A DNA stretch of 44,197 bases from Sphingomonadaceae bacterium (GTDB taxonomy: Bacteria; Pseudomonadota; Alphaproteobacteria; Sphingomonadales; Sphingomonadaceae): the NCBI GenBank assembly GCA_947477745.1, contig CANJUF010000027.1:1-44197 (forward strand), given 5' to 3'. The notes under the pieces are model-generated. The model was not told the origin of the DNA and did no database searches. It worked only from the letters and a program-made list of their open reading frames with translations. The translations under genes and the position numbers were made by a program. Below are positions 41,632 through 44,197 of the stretch, piece by piece; the first letter of the stretch is position 1, and the number at the start of each line of letters is the position of its first letter.

Positions 41632-42231
41632 TCAATAGCCCGCTTCGATGGCCATCCGAATGGCATCGGCGCTGGTTCGGACGCCGAGAGCAGCGAACAC
41701 GGCCGATCGATGCATCTTCACGGTCCGCTCGCTGATGCCCAGTTCGTAAGCGATCTGCTTGTTCAGCTTGCCGGCGGCAACGTGCGCGAGAACCTCGCGC
41801 TGCCGGCGGCTGAGCGAGGCGATGCGATCGTGCGCCGCCTTGCGCCGGGCATCGTTGGCCCGCGCGACGTCTTCGGCAATCTCGATCTGCGAGCCGAGAA
41901 AAAACTCCAGCTCGCCGGCCGCATCGAAAATCGGTGCGACCATCACCGCATTGCGGAAGGGCGTGCCGTCTTTCTTGTAATTGAGGATTTCGACCATGGC
42001 CGGCTGGCGGCGGCGAATATTGCTGCGCAGCGTCTCGGTGAGCCACGGCTCGGTTCCCGGGCCGGAAAGGAACCGGCAATTATGGCCGATGATCTCTTCG
42101 CGCGCGTATCCGGTGAGCTGGACGAAAGCATCGTTGCATTCGACGATGGGATTGTCGGGCAAGCGGGGATCGCTGATCACGGCAGCTATGGGACTGGACC
42201 CGATCATCGCGGATAGTGACATGATCCGCAT
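41632..42231 (-). CDS. LOV-HTH blue-light transcription factor, EL222-like
   Basis: A 199-residue photoreceptor. Residues 8-118 are a LOV domain: GHNCRFLSG at 49-57 contains Cys52, which would form the covalent adduct with flavin under blue light, and EILNYKKDGTPFRN and FFLGSQIEI supply other flavin contacts. Residues 138-199 are a LuxR-type helix-turn-helix (LSRRQREVLAHVAAGKLNKQIA, SERTVKMHRSAVFAALG). The sequence follows Erythrobacter EL222 closely over its whole length; in that protein light frees the HTH to dimerise and activate genes. It lies upstream of the ligase operon and divergent from folE. Both neighbours are candidate targets. Confidence 0.92.
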   Translation of the reverse strand: MRIMSLSAMIGSSPIAAVISDPRLPDNPIVECNDAFVQLTGYAREEIIGHNCRFLSGPGTEPWLTETLRSNIRRRQPAMVEILNYKKDGTPFRNAVMVAPIFDAAGELEFFLGSQIEIAEDVARANDARRKAAHDRIASLSRRQREVLAHVAAGKLNKQIAYELGISERTVKMHRSAVFAALGVRTSADAIRMAIEAGY

Positions 42232-42268
42232 GCTCTAGACCAGCAAAGCAGGCAGGCAAAGTGCCCGT

Positions 42269-42286
42269 TTGGACAGGTTGGACAGG
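42269..42286. promoter_or_regulatory. Tandem TTGGACAGG boxes between LOV-HTH and folE
   Basis: Two perfect tandem copies of TTGGACAGG lie in the 216-base divergent gap between the photoreceptor gene and folE. They are 38 bases upstream of the photoreceptor start. Their place suggests an operator for one or both transcripts; they do not fit the EL222 site as I remember it exactly. Confidence 0.4.
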
Positions 42287-42447
42287 TCTGCCCGCCGCGC
42301 CAGAAGTGAAGCTCAGCAAGTGGCCCGCGCTTCCGGGGGTCATGCCGCCTCTAAAGCCTGGACGAGATGCGCTCGGACAGCTCGGCATTGCGAGCGATGC
42401 GCGCGCTGGCCCGGATCGTGGACCCGTCTCAAGATGGAGAGACAAAG

Positions 42448-43062
42448 ATGAACTTTCCTGCGCCCGCCGGCGATTTCGAACTGACACGAGGCAAGCTCTT
42501 CGTTCCCGATGAAGTCCAGCAAGCCGTGCGCACGCTGATCGGCTGGGCCGGCGACGATCCGGACCGCGAGGGGCTGGTCGACACGCCCAAGCGGGTCGCG
42601 CGCGCGTGGAAGGAATATTGCCAGGGCTACGACAGCGATCCGGGCTTGCACCTCGAGCGCACTTTCGAGGAAGTGGGCGGATACGACGAGATCGTGCTGC
42701 TGAAGGACATTCCCTTCCAGTCGCACTGTGAGCATCACATGGCCCCTATTACCGGGACCGCTTCGATTGCTTACCTGCCCGGCGCACAGGTGGTAGGGAT
42801 CTCCAAGCTGGCCCGGGTGCTGCACGGCTATGCCAGCCGGCTTCAGGTGCAGGAACGGCTTACCGCGCAAGTCGCCCAGGCGATCTGGGAGCGCCTCAAG
42901 CCGCAAGGCGTCGCAGTGGTCATCGAAGCCGAGCACGGTTGCATGACTGGCCGCGGCGTCAAGACGCACGGGGTTTCCATGATTACAAGCCGCATGCTCG
43001 GCTGCTTTCTCCAGAATACCGACAGTCGCAAGGAAGTGCTGGCGCTGATCGGCAAGTGCTGA
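42448..43062 (+). CDS. folE: GTP cyclohydrolase I
   Basis: A 204-residue cytosolic enzyme that turns GTP into dihydroneopterin triphosphate, the first step towards folate and pterins. The zinc site is formed by Cys and His in SHCEHH and Cys in HGCMTGRG; GISKLARV and YASRLQVQERLT are family signatures. The start ATG 42448 follows GGAGA. The gene is divergent from the LOV-HTH gene and 4 bases upstream of a FAD protein gene. A folE copy beside a photoreceptor and a FAD oxidoreductase is a pattern of light-induced genes, where pterin can supply the antenna of photolyase. Whether a second folE exists elsewhere cannot be seen. Confidence 0.95.
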   Translation: MNFPAPAGDFELTRGKLFVPDEVQQAVRTLIGWAGDDPDREGLVDTPKRVARAWKEYCQGYDSDPGLHLERTFEEVGGYDEIVLLKDIPFQSHCEHHMAPITGTASIAYLPGAQVVGISKLARVLHGYASRLQVQERLTAQVAQAIWERLKPQGVAVVIEAEHGCMTGRGVKTHGVSMITSRMLGCFLQNTDSRKEVLALIGKC

Positions 43063-43066
43063 ACCG

Positions 43067-44047
43067 ATGAGGTTCGCGATTATCGGCGCGGGCATGGCAG
43101 GGCTTTCGTGCGCCGACGTATTGCAAGCTGCAGGCCATATCGCGGCGCTCTTTGACAAGGGACGCGGACCGGGCGGCCGGATGTCGACCCGGCGGATGCA
43201 GACGCCGCTTGGCGAAGTATGCTTCGATCACGGCGCGCAGTATTTCACCGCGCGCGATCCGGCTTTCCGGAATCTGACCGGGGCGTGGCACAATGCAGGG
43301 ATCGTAGCGCCGTGGCCGATCGCCGCCCCCGATGGCTGGGTGGGGGTCCCCGGCATGAGCGCGATTATCAGCCGCATGGCCCACACGCACGATGTGCACT
43401 GGGGTCAGTTGGTGACGGCGGCAGAGCAGTGTCCTGCCGGTTGGCGGCTTACTCACAACGGGGAAAAATCGGGACCGTTCGATGCCGTGATCGTCGCAGT
43501 CCCTGCCGAGCAAGCCGCGCCGATCCTGTCGCTGCGCGATTTCGCCATGGCGCGATCTGCATTACTTTCTCGTTCGCAGCCCTGCTGGACCGGCATGTTC
43601 GTGTTCGATCGGCCGCTCGGCACTCTGCCGCCGGTGATGCGGGAGCGCGGCAATATCGCCTGGGCTGCTCGCAACAATGCGAAGCCCGGTCGTGCGGGAC
43701 CCGAGGCCTGGGTGGTCCAGGCGAGCGGGCCATGGAGCCATGATCATCTTGAGCTTGCGCAGGACGAGATTGCCGCGCTTCTCCTTGGCGAGCTTCAGAA
43801 AGCCGCGGTCTGCGAAATTCCCGAACCGATTGCCGCAGCGGCGCATCGCTGGCGCTTTGCGCTGTCATCGGGGACGGGCACCGGCGCCATGTGGAACCCG
43901 GACCTGGGCCTGGGCGTGTGCGGTGACTGGCTGCTGGGTCCGCGGATCGAATGCGCATGGATGTCGGGCCGGATGCTGGGCGACGCGATCTTGCGGCAAG
44001 TCCCGGGAGGCCAAGCCGACAGCCGTATCACTTCGGTGAGCACCTGA
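43067..44047 (+). CDS. FAD-dependent oxidoreductase, renalase-like
   Basis: A 326-residue flavoprotein of the amine-oxidase/renalase type. The FAD-binding motif FAIIGAGMAGLSCADVLQAAGH starts at residue 3. KGRGPGGRMSTRR and FDHGAQYFTARDPAF follow as in renalase-like proteins, and GLGVCGDWLLGPRIECAWMSG near the C-terminus closes the FAD site. The ATG lies 4 bases after folE, so they form one transcript. In other bacteria such genes occur with photolyase and folE among light-induced genes; the substrate is unknown. Confidence 0.88.
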   Translation: MRFAIIGAGMAGLSCADVLQAAGHIAALFDKGRGPGGRMSTRRMQTPLGEVCFDHGAQYFTARDPAFRNLTGAWHNAGIVAPWPIAAPDGWVGVPGMSAIISRMAHTHDVHWGQLVTAAEQCPAGWRLTHNGEKSGPFDAVIVAVPAEQAAPILSLRDFAMARSALLSRSQPCWTGMFVFDRPLGTLPPVMRERGNIAWAARNNAKPGRAGPEAWVVQASGPWSHDHLELAQDEIAALLLGELQKAAVCEIPEPIAAAAHRWRFALSSGTGTGAMWNPDLGLGVCGDWLLGPRIECAWMSGRMLGDAILRQVPGGQADSRITSVST

Positions 44048-44117
44048 TCGTGTAGGACTGTACGGACTTGCGGGACATCTTTCATGCTGCTGACTGGCAG
44101 CCAGGAGGATGGATCCA

Positions 44118-44197
44118 ATGACCAAGGAAGACCGCGATATTCAGCGCAAGCTCTAAGTGCTGCGCCATGCTGAGAAGACTGGCCATGTGGCCAGGAC
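44118..44197 (+). pseudogene. IS transposase N-terminus with in-frame stop, cut by window end
   Basis: ATG 44118, preceded by AGGAGG, reads MTKEDRDIQRKL and then TAA at 44154-44156, continuing in frame as VLRHAEKTGHVAR to the window end. Joined, this resembles the N-terminal helix-turn-helix of IS481/IS3-type transposases, whose next residues normally form a Cys-Arg-Tyr-Phe-Gly block. The stop falls where a Lys codon (AAA or AAG) would stand. The copy therefore looks inactivated by a single substitution, unless translation restarts at the GTG right after it. Confidence 0.55.

Noticed and set aside
41463..41666. 67-residue minus-strand frame between the LOV-HTH and hemolysin genes
   Set aside because: It overlaps the end of the LOV-HTH gene, lacks a ribosome binding site and reads as Pro/Leu-rich non-coding sequence.
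1..44197. CRISPR array
   Set aside because: No regularly spaced repeats of suitable length were seen anywhere in the window.

Overview
The window is high-GC alphaproteobacterial chromosome. Gene content points to the Sphingomonadales (Erythrobacter/Novosphingobium/Sphingomonas type): several SDRs, a cytochrome P450, a TonB-dependent receptor with an ECF sigma/FecR pair, a LOV-HTH protein close to Erythrobacter EL222, and alphaproteobacterial REP-like palindromes. The assignment rests on protein resemblance read by eye; no search was run.

Left part (1-12.9 kb), mostly housekeeping: the 3' end of nrdB; a low-GC small membrane protein with a possible in-frame stop; a DUF559 nuclease-like gene flanked by REP palindromes; two SDR-type genes; a small lipoprotein; a DUF4870-like membrane protein; a secreted thermonuclease; a NupC transporter; an argB-yggT-folD-(secreted protein)-marC run with overlapping or touching ends; and a cnoX-type thioredoxin with a LON-domain protein. 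A tRNA-Gly(GCC) gene closes this part.

Island (12,897-20,313): a 50-bp perfect copy of the tRNA 3' end bounds a 7.4-kb element of visibly lower GC. It carries an integrase N-terminal fragment, a type I restriction-modification operon (hsdM-hsdS-hsdR plus a 159-aa gene coupled to hsdR) and a divergent DUF3644 protein with a HEPN-like RNKIEH motif. Near-identical 25-bp sequences holding two phased TTCGGAT boxes lie just inside both ends and look like integrase arm sites.

Catabolic cluster (20.8-32.8 kb): SDRs, an LLM flavin monooxygenase, a crotonase matching 6-oxocamphor hydrolase at all four catalytic positions, a DUF2889 protein, a P450, an aldehyde dehydrogenase, an HSL-type hydrolase, two dihydrodipicolinate-reductase-like proteins and a PhoX-like protein. 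Together they suggest oxidation of an alicyclic (terpenoid-like) compound, ring opening between two ketones, and processing of the acid released.

Right part (32.8-44.2 kb): eight minus-strand genes form one tightly packed run: thermostable-hemolysin-family protein, an AMP-ligase fused to a haem-oxygenase-like diiron domain, SDR, TPR protein, methyltransferase, ECF sigma, FecR and an STN-type TonB-dependent receptor. Directly upstream sits an EL222-like LOV-HTH photoreceptor, divergent from folE and a renalase-like FAD protein, a pairing typical of bacterial light-induced genes. I regard this as the most likely undescribed system here: an uncharacterised lipid or small-molecule pathway with its own surface-signalling circuit, possibly under blue-light control. 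The window ends in the start of an IS-type transposase with an in-frame stop.
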